Positions 26,336 to 34,727 of a DNA stretch of 39,595 nucleotides are shown here, piece after piece (positions within the stretch are counted from its first letter, which is position 1; each line of letters opens with the position of its first letter). This DNA is from Herminiimonas sp. (GTDB lineage Bacteria > Pseudomonadota > Gammaproteobacteria > Burkholderiales > Burkholderiaceae_D). The DNA is taken from NCBI GenBank assembly GCA_028292315.1, contig JAQGMO010000264.1:1-39595 (forward strand), in the 5' to 3' direction. A program made the position numbers and the translations under genes. The notes beneath the pieces were generated by a model that saw only the letters and a list, made by a program, of their open reading frames with translations, was not told the origin of the DNA and did not search any database.

Positions 26336-27556
26336 GTGCCAGCATTTCGTTATGAGGCCGTCGACTCGATCGGGGCCACCAAAAGAGGGGTAGTCACCGC
26401 AGACAGCGCGCGCGCCGCGCGTTCCGATCTGCGCACCCAGGGCCTGGTGCCGATCGCGGTCGACGCGATCGCTTCCCAGGTCGATGAATTGGGCCAGACC
26501 AGGAAACGCGCATTTGGCGATCGCCTGTCGACCGTCGAGCTATCCTTGTTTACGCGCCAGCTGGCCAGCCTGCTGGAAGCGAGCCTGCCTCTGGAGCAGG
26601 CATTTTCCGCGTTGCTGGAACAAGCGGAACGGACCTATGTGCGCGACCTGATCGCGTCGATCCGTTCCGAGGTGATGGCCGGCGCCTCGCTGTCGGATGC
26701 GCTATCGCAGCATCCGCGCGATTTTGCCGACATCTACCGCGCGCTGGTTGCGTCCGGCGAGCAGATCGGCCAGTTGTCGCGCGTGCTGTCGCGCCTGGCC
26801 GACTATATCGAGCGGCGCAATTCGCTGGTGCAAAAGGTCAAGCTTGCGTTTACCTATCCGGCGATCGTCACGGTGGTTGCGTTCGCAATCGTGATCTTCC
26901 TGCTGACTTATGTCGTGCCGCAGATCGTGTCGGTATTCGCCAACACCAAGCAGAAGTTGCCTTTCCTGACGGTGATGATGCTGGCGATATCGGATTTCGT
27001 GCGCAATTACGGCTGGATCGTGGCGCTGATTCTTGCGGCATTATTCTTTGCGTGGCGCTCCGCGCTCAAGGACCCCGGGGTAAAGATGCGCTGGCATTCA
27101 TGGCTGCTGACTGCGCCGATGTATGGCAAGTTCGAGCGCAGCCTGAACACGGCGCGTTTCGCCAGCACACTGGCGATCACCACCGGCTCCGGCGTGCCGA
27201 TCCTGCGCGCATTGCAGACCAGCCGCGATACCCTGTCCAATGTCGCGATGCGGGCCCAGGTCGAAGACGCGGCCAATAGCGTGCGCGAAGGCGTGGGCCT
27301 GGCACGCGCGTTGTCGGCGCACAAGCATTTTCCGCCGATGCTGATCCACATGATCCGCGCCGGCGAGGTAACCGGCGAACTGCCGGCGATGCTGGACCGC
27401 GCGGCCAATGCGCAGGAACAGGACCTTGAACGGCGCGCGCTGACGATCGCCGGATTGCTCGAGCCCGCGCTGATCCTGGCGATGGGTGTGGTGGTGCTGC
27501 TGATCGTGCTGGCGGTGCTGATGCCTATCATCGAGATCAATCAGCTGGTGCGATAA
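26336..27556 (+). CDS. gspF: Type II secretion inner-membrane protein GspF
   Basis: 406 aa. Two homologous cytosolic helical domains, each followed by membrane helices: ~175-200 (FTYPAIVTVVAFAIVIFLLTYVVPQIV), ~225-245, and ~380-400. The motif LFTRQLASLLEASLPLEQAF and its repeat FASTLAITTGSGVPILRALQ are the family signature. It starts with GTG, preceded by GAGGT at good spacing. Central polytopic component of the secretion platform. Confidence 0.95.
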   Translation: MPAFRYEAVDSIGATKRGVVTADSARAARSDLRTQGLVPIAVDAIASQVDELGQTRKRAFGDRLSTVELSLFTRQLASLLEASLPLEQAFSALLEQAERTYVRDLIASIRSEVMAGASLSDALSQHPRDFADIYRALVASGEQIGQLSRVLSRLADYIERRNSLVQKVKLAFTYPAIVTVVAFAIVIFLLTYVVPQIVSVFANTKQKLPFLTVMMLAISDFVRNYGWIVALILAALFFAWRSALKDPGVKMRWHSWLLTAPMYGKFERSLNTARFASTLAITTGSGVPILRALQTSRDTLSNVAMRAQVEDAANSVREGVGLARALSAHKHFPPMLIHMIRAGEVTGELPAMLDRAANAQEQDLERRALTIAGLLEPALILAMGVVVLLIVLAVLMPIIEINQLVR

Positions 27557-27575
27557 TGGAAGTCAAAGGATTGCA

Positions 27576-28214
27576 ATGAAACGCTTGCCTCTATTTGCGA
27601 GTTTCGTCTTGTTTGTCATATTGTGCGCGAGTCTCGCGTACTGGGGCATGCAATGGTTTAAACCACCGGTGCGCGCGGTCGCGGCGCCGCCACCGCAGCA
27701 GCAATATGCGCCGAACCTGAGTGCGGCGGCCGGATTGTTCGGCGGCCGGACCACGGTTGCGGTCGCCACCAATTATCAATTGCGCGGCGTCGTGGTCGCG
27801 GGCGATCCGGCCAGCAGCGTTGCCATCCTGGCGGCCGATGGCAAGCCGGCGCAGGCGGTCAGGGTCAATAGCGAACTGGTGTCCGGCGTGACGGTCAAGG
27901 AAGTCCATAGACAATACGTCGTGTTATCGGAAGGCGGGGTGTCCAAGCGGGTCGAATTGCCGGACGATGCCAAGGGGCAGGGCGCGGTTGACTTTGCCGC
28001 GCGCTCGCCGCTGCAGTCGCGTGCGCAGCAGACTGTGCCTGGCATTTCTCCACCCGCAGTGGTGCAGGAAGACCCGGCTGCGGCGGCGGCTGCGCAGCGT
28101 GGCAATAACCTGCCACCGGGCATGAGCATGAATATGCAGCAACCGCCCGGGGAAGGGGCGGTAAACAGTCCGCCGCCGGGACAGGTTCCGCCGCAGCTGA
28201 ATCAGCCGCGCTAG
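27576..28214 (+). CDS. gspC: Type II secretion clamp protein GspC
   Basis: 212 aa. A short cytosolic N-terminus, one membrane helix (~5-25), then the periplasmic homology region (~45-130, YQLRGVVVAGDPASSVAILAADGKPAQAV...VKEVHRQYVVL...RVEL) that links the platform to secretin domain N0. No PDZ or coiled-coil domain follows; the C-terminus is disordered, with a run of alanines and Pro/Gln/Asn-rich segments. It is the last gene of the cluster, whereas gspC opens the operon in E. coli, Klebsiella and Vibrio. Confidence 0.85.
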   Translation: MKRLPLFASFVLFVILCASLAYWGMQWFKPPVRAVAAPPPQQQYAPNLSAAAGLFGGRTTVAVATNYQLRGVVVAGDPASSVAILAADGKPAQAVRVNSELVSGVTVKEVHRQYVVLSEGGVSKRVELPDDAKGQGAVDFAARSPLQSRAQQTVPGISPPAVVQEDPAAAAAAQRGNNLPPGMSMNMQQPPGEGAVNSPPPGQVPPQLNQPR

Positions 28215-28359
28215 GGCGGGGGACCACCATTGCTTTGGCGTGGCTGCCCCGGTCCCTACTTCGAAATAACGGTTTTATTGACCCGCCGCGCGAACCAGGC
28301 GCTGGCGGTCCAAACGGCACTTCCTTAAGCCTGAAGCGATTATGGGGTTGCAGCTTAGT

Positions 28360-28386
28360 GGTTGCGGCTTGAGCTTTGCCGCAACC
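28360..28386. terminator. Possible bidirectional terminator between gspC and the hslU-side genes
   Basis: GGTTGCGGC at 28360-28368 pairs exactly with GCCGCAACC at 28378-28386 across a 9-nt loop. It lies in the 192-bp gap between convergent gspC and the small leftward ORF. No T-tract on either side, so its activity is uncertain. Confidence 0.45.
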
Positions 28387-28406
28387 GTCCAATCGCCCAT
28401 GTAAGG

Positions 28407-28607
28407 CTACTCGCCCTCCGGTTCCTTGAACAGCTTCCTCAAGCCCCGGTTCTGCAATTGCCGTTGCGCCGACCCGGTCTTCTCATGGCTCCCCGCCGCG
28501 CGTTGCTTGGCCGCCACCGCAACCGGGTTCCTCGGCTTTAACGCTTTTTGCGATGGCTCCACGCGTAAGCTTAATTTTTGCCGTTTGGCGAGCGCCTTGT
28601 TGGCCAT
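28407..28607 (-). CDS. Small basic protein downstream of hslU, 66 aa
   Basis: The 66-aa product is highly basic (many Lys, Arg and Gln), with no membrane segment and no cysteine. It starts 11 nt after the hslU stop in the same direction, so it is likely co-transcribed with hslVU. The sequence (LSLRVEPSQKALKPRNPVAVAAKQRAAG core) reads as protein-like and ordered enough to suggest a real gene; I do not recognise the family. It could bind nucleic acid or be ribosome-associated given its charge, but that is speculation. Confidence 0.55.
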   Translation of the reverse strand: MANKALAKRQKLSLRVEPSQKALKPRNPVAVAAKQRAAGSHEKTGSAQRQLQNRGLRKLFKEPEGE

Positions 28608-28618
28608 GACTGTTTTGC

Positions 28619-29962
28619 TTACAAAATATAGCGCGACAAATCTTCGTTGACCGAGAGTTCGCCGAGCCGGCCGTTCACATAGGGCGCATCGATCAGGACC
28701 ACCTTGCCCGACGTTTCATTGGCCGCGAACGACACTTCTTCCAGCAGTTTTTCCATTACCGTGTAAAGCCGCCGCGCGCCGATGTTTTCAGTCTTTTCAT
28801 TGACGGAAAACGCGATTTCGGCGAGCTGCCGGATGCCGTCCGGCGTGAACTCGACCTTCACATCCTCGGTCGCCAGCAATGCTTCATACTGCTTGGTCAG
28901 GCAGGCGTCGGTGCCCGTGAGAATGCGTTCAAAATCGGCGATCGACAGCGAATCGAGTTCCACCCGGATCGGGAACCGGCCCTGCAATTCCGGGATCAGG
29001 TCGGAGGGCTTTGCCAGGTGAAACGCGCCCGATGCAATGAACAGGATATGATCGGTCTTGACCATGCCATACTTGGTATTGACCGTCGTGCCTTCGACCA
29101 GCGGCAACAGGTCGCGCTGGACTCCTGCGCGCGACACATCGGCGCCGCCTGTTTCCGAACGTGATGCGATCTTGTCAATCTCGTCCAGGAAAACAATGCC
29201 GTTCTGCTCGACATTCGTGATGGCTTTTTGCTTCAGATCGTCATCGTTCACCAGCTTGGCCGCTTCTTCTTCGATCAGCAGCTTCATCGCTTCCCGGATC
29301 TTGACCTTGCGCGATTTCTTGCGATTGCTGCCGATGCCGGAAAACATGGACTTGATCTGTTCCGTCATTTCTTCCATACCGGGCGGCGCCATGATTTCCA
29401 TCTGCGGGCCGCTCTCGGCCAGTTCAATTTCAATTTCGCGGTCATCCAGCGTTCCTTCACGCAAGCGCTTGCGGAACGTTTGCCGCGCCGTACTGCCGGA
29501 ATCGCCGTCCGCTTGCGCACCCGGGCTGGTGTTGAAACCGAAGTCGCGCGGTGGCGGCACCAGGATATCGATTATGCGGTCTTCGGCCGCATCTTCCGCG
29601 CGGGCGCGTACCTTGCGCATTTCGAGTTCGCGGGTTTGCTTGATGCCGATGTCGATCAGGTCGCGAATAATCGTGTCGACATCGCGTCCCACATAGCCGA
29701 CTTCGGTAAATTTGGTCGCTTCGATCTTGATGAAAGGCGCATCGGCCAGCTTGGCCAGGCGGCGCGCGATCTCGGTCTTGCCGACGCCGGTCGGCCCGAT
29801 CATCAGAATATTCTTCGGCGTGATTTCGTGGCGCAAGGGTTCGGCGACCTGCTGGCGGCGCCAGCGGTTGCGCAAGGCAATCGCCACCGCGCGCTTGGCG
29901 CGTGCCTGGCCAACCACGTGTTTATCGAGTTCGGAGACAATCTCCATTGGCGTCATATTCAT
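28619..29962 (-). CDS. hslU: ATP-dependent protease ATPase subunit HslU
   Basis: 447-aa AAA+ unfoldase that feeds substrates into the HslV peptidase. Walker [10 protein letters not shown] at ~60-68, the pore motif G-Y-V-G-R-D near 90, the I-domain (~110-245), Walker [10 protein letters not shown], and the conserved C-terminal L-S-R-Y-I-L that docks into HslV. It follows hslV by 55 nt in the usual order. Confidence 0.97.
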   Translation of the reverse strand: MNMTPMEIVSELDKHVVGQARAKRAVAIALRNRWRRQQVAEPLRHEITPKNILMIGPTGVGKTEIARRLAKLADAPFIKIEATKFTEVGYVGRDVDTIIRDLIDIGIKQTRELEMRKVRARAEDAAEDRIIDILVPPPRDFGFNTSPGAQADGDSGSTARQTFRKRLREGTLDDREIEIELAESGPQMEIMAPPGMEEMTEQIKSMFSGIGSNRKKSRKVKIREAMKLLIEEEAAKLVNDDDLKQKAITNVEQNGIVFLDEIDKIASRSETGGADVSRAGVQRDLLPLVEGTTVNTKYGMVKTDHILFIASGAFHLAKPSDLIPELQGRFPIRVELDSLSIADFERILTGTDACLTKQYEALLATEDVKVEFTPDGIRQLAEIAFSVNEKTENIGARRLYTVMEKLLEEVSFAANETSGKVVLIDAPYVNGRLGELSVNEDLSRYIL

Positions 29963-30017
29963 AGTGTGTCTTTTTGTCGAGTTTTATATTTCTGTGCAAC
30001 AGTGACTGATAGCTCAG

Positions 30018-30554
30018 TCATTCCAGAGTTTCGATCGTGTGTGAAAGATTGGTGTAGATACAAAGTTCGCCCGCGATCGTGAGAGATTTTTTGACAATAT
30101 CAAGCGGCGACAATTCGGTATTTTCCTGTAATGCCTTGGCCGCCGACTGAGCAAAAGTGCCTCCCGAGCCAATTGCGCCGATACCGTCTTCCGGTTCGAG
30201 CACATCGCCGTTGCCGGTGATGACCAGGGTGGTTTCGCGGTCGGCCACCAGCAGCATCGCTTCCAGGCGCCGCAAAATGCGGTCGGTACGCCAGTCCTTG
30301 GCCAGTTCCACCGAGGCGCGCATCAGGTTACCCTGGTGCTTTTCCAGTTTGCCTTCGAAGCGTTCAAGCAAGGTAAAGGCATCGGCGGTACCGCCGGCAA
30401 ATCCGGCTAGAACTTTGCCTTGATACAACTTACGTACCTTGCGGGCACTCCCTTTCATGACGATATTGCCGAGCGTGACCTGGCCATCGCCGCCTAGTGC
30501 AACCACGTTCCCGCGTCGTACCGACAGGATGGTCGTGCCGTGAAATTGTTCCAT
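30018..30554 (-). CDS. hslV: ATP-dependent protease peptidase subunit HslV
   Basis: 178-aa N-terminal-threonine peptidase. The precursor MEQFHG is followed by T-T-I-L-S-V-R; the first Thr becomes the catalytic nucleophile after processing. Other family landmarks: [18 protein letters not shown], GxGGxFAxSAA. The frame is open 37 codons upstream, but the ATG at 30554 with AGGGG just before it yields the correct pro-sequence. Expressed from a likely heat-shock promoter at 30631-30658. Confidence 0.96.
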   Translation of the reverse strand: MEQFHGTTILSVRRGNVVALGGDGQVTLGNIVMKGSARKVRKLYQGKVLAGFAGGTADAFTLLERFEGKLEKHQGNLMRASVELAKDWRTDRILRRLEAMLLVADRETTLVITGNGDVLEPEDGIGAIGSGGTFAQSAAKALQENTELSPLDIVKKSLTIAGELCIYTNLSHTIETLE

Positions 30555-30572
30555 GCTAGCCCCTGAATGAAA

Positions 30573-30606
30573 TCGCCGAGACGGCGACACCCCGGGTCGA
30601 ACCCGG
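30573..30606 (-). promoter_or_regulatory. Two hairpins in the hslV mRNA leader
   Basis: TCGCCG/CGGCGA (30573-30578 and 30582-30587, loop 3) and CCGGGT/ACCCGG (30592-30597 and 30601-30606, loop 3) lie between the putative transcription start and the hslV ribosome-binding site. Stem-loops here could protect the 5' end of the transcript or affect translation. Stem geometry is seen directly; function is inferred. Confidence 0.5.
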
Positions 30607-30630
30607 AGTTGATTGAAAACATTATTTAAA

Positions 30631-30658
30631 AAGTGGGGACGGGCGAGCCGATTGCAAG
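30631..30658 (-). promoter_or_regulatory. Sigma-32-type heat-shock promoter for hslVU
   Basis: On the minus strand, CTTGCAA (30652-30658) and CCCCACTT (30631-30638) are separated by 13 bp. This matches the sigma-32 pattern CTTGAAA-N13-15-CCCCATNT closely. It lies 77-104 bp upstream of the hslV start; hslVU is a heat-shock operon in proteobacteria. Confidence 0.7.
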
Positions 30659-30703
30659 ATATCACTGTATTGCCAGTTCCGGGCCGTCCGCCGGAGTCGG
30701 ATC

Positions 30704-30759
30704 CAGAGCGGTCTGCGGATGCCCGTACGGGCCAGCCGCGGGCCTGCGCTGCGCAAGGT
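30704..30759. repeat. Dispersed intergenic repeat, diverged copy A
   Basis: This 56-bp segment aligns without gaps to 39502-39557 with 44 of 56 identities by my manual count, including an exact GTACGGGCCA. It contains the perfect palindrome GCCCGTACGGGC at 30721-30732. It lies downstream of the STAS gene and upstream of the hslV promoter. See the structured element at 39493-39585. Confidence 0.55.
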
Positions 30760-30821
30760 AGTTGCCAGAATGGACTGGTTACTCGCGCGTTGCAGCCGCT
30801 GTTCTACTACCGCGCAAGCTT

Positions 30822-32246
30822 CTAAAGTTTGCGAGGAATAATGCGTGCGATATCGTTCAAACCGATTACATTGAATAATGCGGCGACCAAGTGATTGACG
30901 TTGTTCAGTTCTATCGTTTTGCCGCTGCCCGCAAGCGGCGCGAGGCAGCTCAGCAGTTGGCCTGCCGCGGAAAAATCGACCCGGTTCAAGCCGGCGCAAT
31001 CGAGCATTGCCGGATCATTGCTGCCGGCATATGCCGCGATGGCGCTCATCAGTTGCTCGGTACGACCCTCAATCACCGGCGGCATCACAAAACCGCCGGA
31101 TGATGAAGTGTATGTTCGGACTTCGTCGCGTGCGGCGGTGACATTGGATTTGGGCGCAACAAAAGCGGGCGGCGACACTTCGAAGGTGATGCAATAATCG
31201 ATGCTGACTTCCTCGAATTCCTTCTCGCTGTTCAGCGCACGTAAAATTTCGAGCAGCAACAACCACGGCGCCTCGGTTTCATCGCGCCGGCCAACCTTGA
31301 GAATTGCGCGGATCTTGCCGGTGAGCTCGGCAGCGCCCGCCAGAATCAAGTCATGCTCCGAATTCTGCAATTTTTTCAGCAAGCGCAGCAATAAACCGCA
31401 ACCGACCGGATCGACATCGGAAACACGCGCGAATTCCAGCCTGAGCGCGCGGCTGTTTTCAGCCAGCTTCTGGGCGCGCTCGAGCGACTTGATGATCGAG
31501 CCGTCCAGTTTCCCCGCAAACGGCACAGTCGGCGTTGCGCCCCGTGTGACGCTGCCCGATGCCAAGCCAGGCTGCGTATGGTTGACCCACGATGGCGGCG
31601 ACGTCTCGAACTTGCTCGCATAGTCGATCGACAGGTTCTCGAACTGCTGTTGCTTTCCTGTGATCTGATAGAGATCGAATAACATCCACCAGACTTCTTT
31701 TGTGGCATGGTCAGGCGAATCCTCGGCGATTGCCGAGCTTAGCATTTGTTCAACGATTTCACTCTGCTCATCGGCAAACAGGATCGCCGCTTCTTCGATG
31801 ACCTGGGAGGTTTGCGAACCGACGATTTCAATCGGGATCGTCTTGCCTTCCACACCGAGCAAAAATTCGGTGGACATACCGATGCTGGGAAGGGTGGCTT
31901 CGAACGAAACCGGCACTTGAGGCTGGGCTTTTACGGGTCTGGTCTTGTCCGCTGCAAGGCCGTCCTGGCGCTGGACCTGCGGGCTGGGCAGGCTATCGCC
32001 GAGATTGGACGGACTGAATTCCGATGACATTTCGGATTCGATCGCATCAATTTTTTTCGCGGTTGCATTGGCCCGGGCCGCATTGCGCTCAACCTGTTTC
32101 GAGCGCTCGGCCGGGGCGGTGGCGCCGTCAGTCCGGCCCGCAGACAATGGCGCCTGCTGGCGTGGGGAATCCTTTACCGTGGGCGCAGGCGCTGCTTCAT
32201 TGGCTTTCTGACTGCCCTTTTTTCCAAAGAACCCGAATAATCCCAC
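30822..32246 (-). CDS. Protein with two STAS-like modules
   Basis: 474 aa, soluble. Residues 1-125 are a disordered linker (GLFGFFGKKG start, Ala/Ser/Lys/Gln-rich). Two related modules follow. Module 1: helical section ~150-203, motif SIDYASKFETSPPSW at 206-220, STAS-like domain ~240-320. Module 2: helical section ~325-345, motif SIDYCITFEVSPPAF at 348-362, STAS-like domain ~388-472 (DCAGLNRVDFSAAGQLL). STAS domains act as anti-anti-sigma factors or nucleotide/ligand switches; the position of a phospho-acceptor Ser is plausible in VDFSAAG. I do not know the family's specific role. Encoded upstream of hslVU on the same strand, with ~270 bp between. Confidence 0.75.
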   Translation of the reverse strand: MGLFGFFGKKGSQKANEAAPAPTVKDSPRQQAPLSAGRTDGATAPAERSKQVERNAARANATAKKIDAIESEMSSEFSPSNLGDSLPSPQVQRQDGLAADKTRPVKAQPQVPVSFEATLPSIGMSTEFLLGVEGKTIPIEIVGSQTSQVIEEAAILFADEQSEIVEQMLSSAIAEDSPDHATKEVWWMLFDLYQITGKQQQFENLSIDYASKFETSPPSWVNHTQPGLASGSVTRGATPTVPFAGKLDGSIIKSLERAQKLAENSRALRLEFARVSDVDPVGCGLLLRLLKKLQNSEHDLILAGAAELTGKIRAILKVGRRDETEAPWLLLLEILRALNSEKEFEEVSIDYCITFEVSPPAFVAPKSNVTAARDEVRTYTSSSGGFVMPPVIEGRTEQLMSAIAAYAGSNDPAMLDCAGLNRVDFSAAGQLLSCLAPLAGSGKTIELNNVNHLVAALFNVIGLNDIARIIPRKL

Positions 32247-32436
32247 GGTTTTCCTGTTGTTAATACGTTAATCATTGTCGCCCGGCAGGGTCGCCAGAAA
32301 TTATAGCGCTTAACCGCTGCCCGAAACATGGATGCGCAAATTACATCGGTACCAGGTGAAACGGTCAAATATTGTTAAAAGCAGTGAGGGGCGCAAGCAC
32401 GATGCCAGAACGATGCGAGGACGACGCGCAAACAGC

Positions 32437-32455
32437 GCGCCGGCTTCCCCGGCGC
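32437..32455. terminator. Hairpin downstream of the TonB receptor gene
   Basis: GCGCCGG at 32437-32443 pairs with CCGGCGC at 32449-32455 (5-nt loop), about 55 bp past the receptor stop. No T-run follows, so it is only a possible terminator. Confidence 0.3.
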
Positions 32456-32482
32456 CCCAAAGGCCATGGCGCGCCAGGTTAC

Positions 32483-32504
32483 ACCGGGCTGATACCGGGC
32501 TGAT
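32483..32504. repeat. 11-bp tandem repeat next to the receptor stop codon
   Basis: ACCGGGCTGAT occurs twice in a row (32483-32493 and 32494-32504) just beyond the 3' end of the TonB receptor gene. The second copy with its next bases (ACCGGGCTGATAAGC) matches exactly the ascending arm of the terminator at 593-630, perhaps a decayed copy of the same terminator. Confidence 0.6.
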
Positions 32505-32510
32505 AAGCGT

Positions 32511-34511
32511 TCAGAAACGTGTCCTTACGCCGATAATCAGGCTGCGTCCCGGCTGCGGAGCAATATCCTTCAGCACCGAAGTCGAGAGCCGGATATCTTG
32601 ATTCAGCAGGTTTTTCGCCAGCGCAAACCAAGTGATCTGGCTATTTCCACGGCGTTGCGTAAAGGTCAGATTTGCGTCCAGCTGCGTATAAGCCGGCGTT
32701 GTCGTGGTTTCGGAAGCCGCAAGCCGGTCCTGCCGCAAGACGCGGATCGCCGCGATGCCGCTGCGCCATGCGCCTTGCTGATAGCCGGCATCGATGCCGA
32801 AGCGCGTCGCCGGCTGCAGCGGCAGGTTGCCATTGTTGTCGAGCGTGCCGCGCGAGGTGTCGGCAAAGCCGCGCAGCGAGAGGCCCGGTCCGCGCGCGTT
32901 ATAACTGAGCTCCGCTTCGGCGCCGCGGATCGTGGCATTTGCCTGGTCGAACACGCGCTCGTTCAAGTCGCCGCCGGGAAGCCCTTCCACGTCGAGCAAG
33001 ACGCCGGTAAGCCGCCCGAAAATATAATTGCGTACCCGGTTTTGAAATACATTGGTTTTCCAGCGGATCGACCCATCGGTTTTTTGCAGCGACAATTCAA
33101 TATTGCGCGAAGTCTCTTTCGTGAATGCGGGATTGCCGCGGTCGAACGTGCCGGTCGCTTCATGCGGGCCATCGTAATAAAGCTCTGCCGTCGCCGGCGC
33201 GCGCTGCGCAATCGAGACTGTCGTGCCCAGCCCGTAGCCGGGCATGAAGCTCCACAGGCCGCCCACGGAATAGGAGCCAAGGCTGAATGAACGATCGGGC
33301 AAGCCGCCTTCCGGCTGCCGCTGCACCGATTCAAGGCGCATGCCGGCATTCATGCGCAAGGCGCCGAAATCACGCTGTTCGACCAGGAAGCCCGCCACCG
33401 AACTGGATTTCGTGGCCGGCAGCGCGTCCGGGCCGCCGCTGCCCGCATCGAGCGCGGCAAAGCGGGAATTTTCAGACTGGACGCCGAATGTGCCGTGCCA
33501 TCCCGCCAGCGGCCTGTGCGTCAGTTCCCATCGGGTTTCCAGCGCGCGGTTGGTAAAATTGGTTTCCGGCACATTGGCCAGGTCCAGTTCGGTGTGCCTG
33601 TAATTGGTGTAGCCGAGCTTGAACCTGAATGTCTCGAAGCCATCCAGCGGCGCCCTGAGCAAGGCATCCACGTCATAACGGTCTTGCGACAGGTCGATTC
33701 GGGAACCGCTGGCCGTCGGATTGCCGTATTGGTGATCCAGCGTGCCGGCCGATGCGCCGATATAGCCGCGGCTCCCGATGAAGGAAGCGCCGAAGCCGAG
33801 GCTGTGCTGGCGTGAGAAAGAATTCGGCAGCGTGCCGGAAGACGAAGCCGGATCATTCGGATTGCTCAATCCGGGAATCCGGTAGTCATTGGCATTGCGC
33901 ACATCGCCATCGACGTGCAATCCGAACGGACCGGACGATCCATCCACCGACAGCGACAGGCTCTTTGCCTTGTCGACGCTGCCATAGCGGACCTCCGCTT
34001 CGCCGGTGGGCGCCGGCGCGAGTTCGGTCGGAATACGGTCATTCACCACATTGACCAATCCACCGATCGCGCCCGACCCGTACAGCAACGCCGCCGGCCC
34101 GCGCAGAATTTCAATCTGGCGCGCGGTCGAAGGCGAAGCGGCAACCGCATGATCATTTGAAATGGCCGATACATCCGATACCGACATGCCGTTTTGCAGC
34201 ATTTTGACACGCGCACCCTCCATCCCGCGGATGACCGGGCGCGAGGAGGCGACGCCGAAGCCCGAGGAAGAAACGCCGAGTTCGTGCGACAGCGTCTCGC
34301 CTAGCGAACTATCCAGCTTGTTGCGTAATTCATCGCCGGACAAGACCTTGGCCGGCGCCAGGATTTGTGCGCCTTCATCGGCGCTGAAAGGGCTTGAGGT
34401 GACCACGACTTCGCCTAGCGTGGGTTCCGCATCTTGTGCCAGGGCGGCGGCGGACATGGCGGAGAGGGCGAAAAGAATGGCGCGAGCCATGATGGTAGGT
34501 TGGATGTGCAT
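32511..34511 (-). CDS. TonB-dependent outer-membrane receptor, ZnuD-like
   Basis: 666 aa. A signal peptide (cleaved near ALAQ-D) is followed by a TonB box-like start and the plug domain (~35-150), with GVSSSGFGVASSRPVIRGMEG and QIEILRGPAALLYGSGAIGG. The remainder is a 22-stranded barrel ending in an aromatic C-terminal residue (GVRTRF). The plug most resembles zinc-regulated ZnuD-type receptors. The nearby zur and cobW genes and a shared upstream motif support a zinc (or zinc complex) substrate; this is inference. The ATG at 34511 has AGGA eight bases upstream, preferred over a frame start 15 codons earlier. Confidence 0.88.
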   Translation of the reverse strand: MHIQPTIMARAILFALSAMSAAALAQDAEPTLGEVVVTSSPFSADEGAQILAPAKVLSGDELRNKLDSSLGETLSHELGVSSSGFGVASSRPVIRGMEGARVKMLQNGMSVSDVSAISNDHAVAASPSTARQIEILRGPAALLYGSGAIGGLVNVVNDRIPTELAPAPTGEAEVRYGSVDKAKSLSLSVDGSSGPFGLHVDGDVRNANDYRIPGLSNPNDPASSSGTLPNSFSRQHSLGFGASFIGSRGYIGASAGTLDHQYGNPTASGSRIDLSQDRYDVDALLRAPLDGFETFRFKLGYTNYRHTELDLANVPETNFTNRALETRWELTHRPLAGWHGTFGVQSENSRFAALDAGSGGPDALPATKSSSVAGFLVEQRDFGALRMNAGMRLESVQRQPEGGLPDRSFSLGSYSVGGLWSFMPGYGLGTTVSIAQRAPATAELYYDGPHEATGTFDRGNPAFTKETSRNIELSLQKTDGSIRWKTNVFQNRVRNYIFGRLTGVLLDVEGLPGGDLNERVFDQANATIRGAEAELSYNARGPGLSLRGFADTSRGTLDNNGNLPLQPATRFGIDAGYQQGAWRSGIAAIRVLRQDRLAASETTTTPAYTQLDANLTFTQRRGNSQITWFALAKNLLNQDIRLSTSVLKDIAPQPGRSLIIGVRTRF

Positions 34512-34727
34512 GAAAATTTCCTGAAAACTGACCGTATTGCAAATACCGCCCTTCATGAGATAGCCATAGCCAGCTGCCCTGCCGCGGACGGCGATGGCCC
34601 GGACATGGCGACGCCATGGGCTTCCTTATGACAAAGGGGATACTTGGATCTATTCAAGGACGAGGGCTGACTTCAGCCCCGGTCCGGCAATGGCGGGCAC
34701 GGGCACGGCTTGCGCCGCGACCGGCGA
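34512..34727. other. Gap between receptor gene and its small upstream partner
   Basis: 216 bp. Contains a hairpin GGGCTG-ACTT-CAGCCC at 34664-34679 just past the small gene, a near-perfect palindrome CATGGCG-A-CGCCATG at 34604-34618, and GTATT-N3-AATAC arms (34533-34545) close to the receptor ribosome-binding site. No coding sequence and no recognisable riboswitch was found. Confidence 0.5.

Noticed and set aside
30590-30608. tRNA T-arm-like sequence (GGGTTCGACCC) in the hslV leader
   Set aside because: Stem pairing does not fit a T-arm of five pairs with a seven-base loop, and there is no anticodon or D-arm nearby; it is better explained as a simple hairpin.
34512-34727. Possible cobalamin riboswitch ahead of the TonB receptor
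   Set aside because: The conserved B12-box pattern was not found, and the 216-bp gap shows only small unrelated hairpins.
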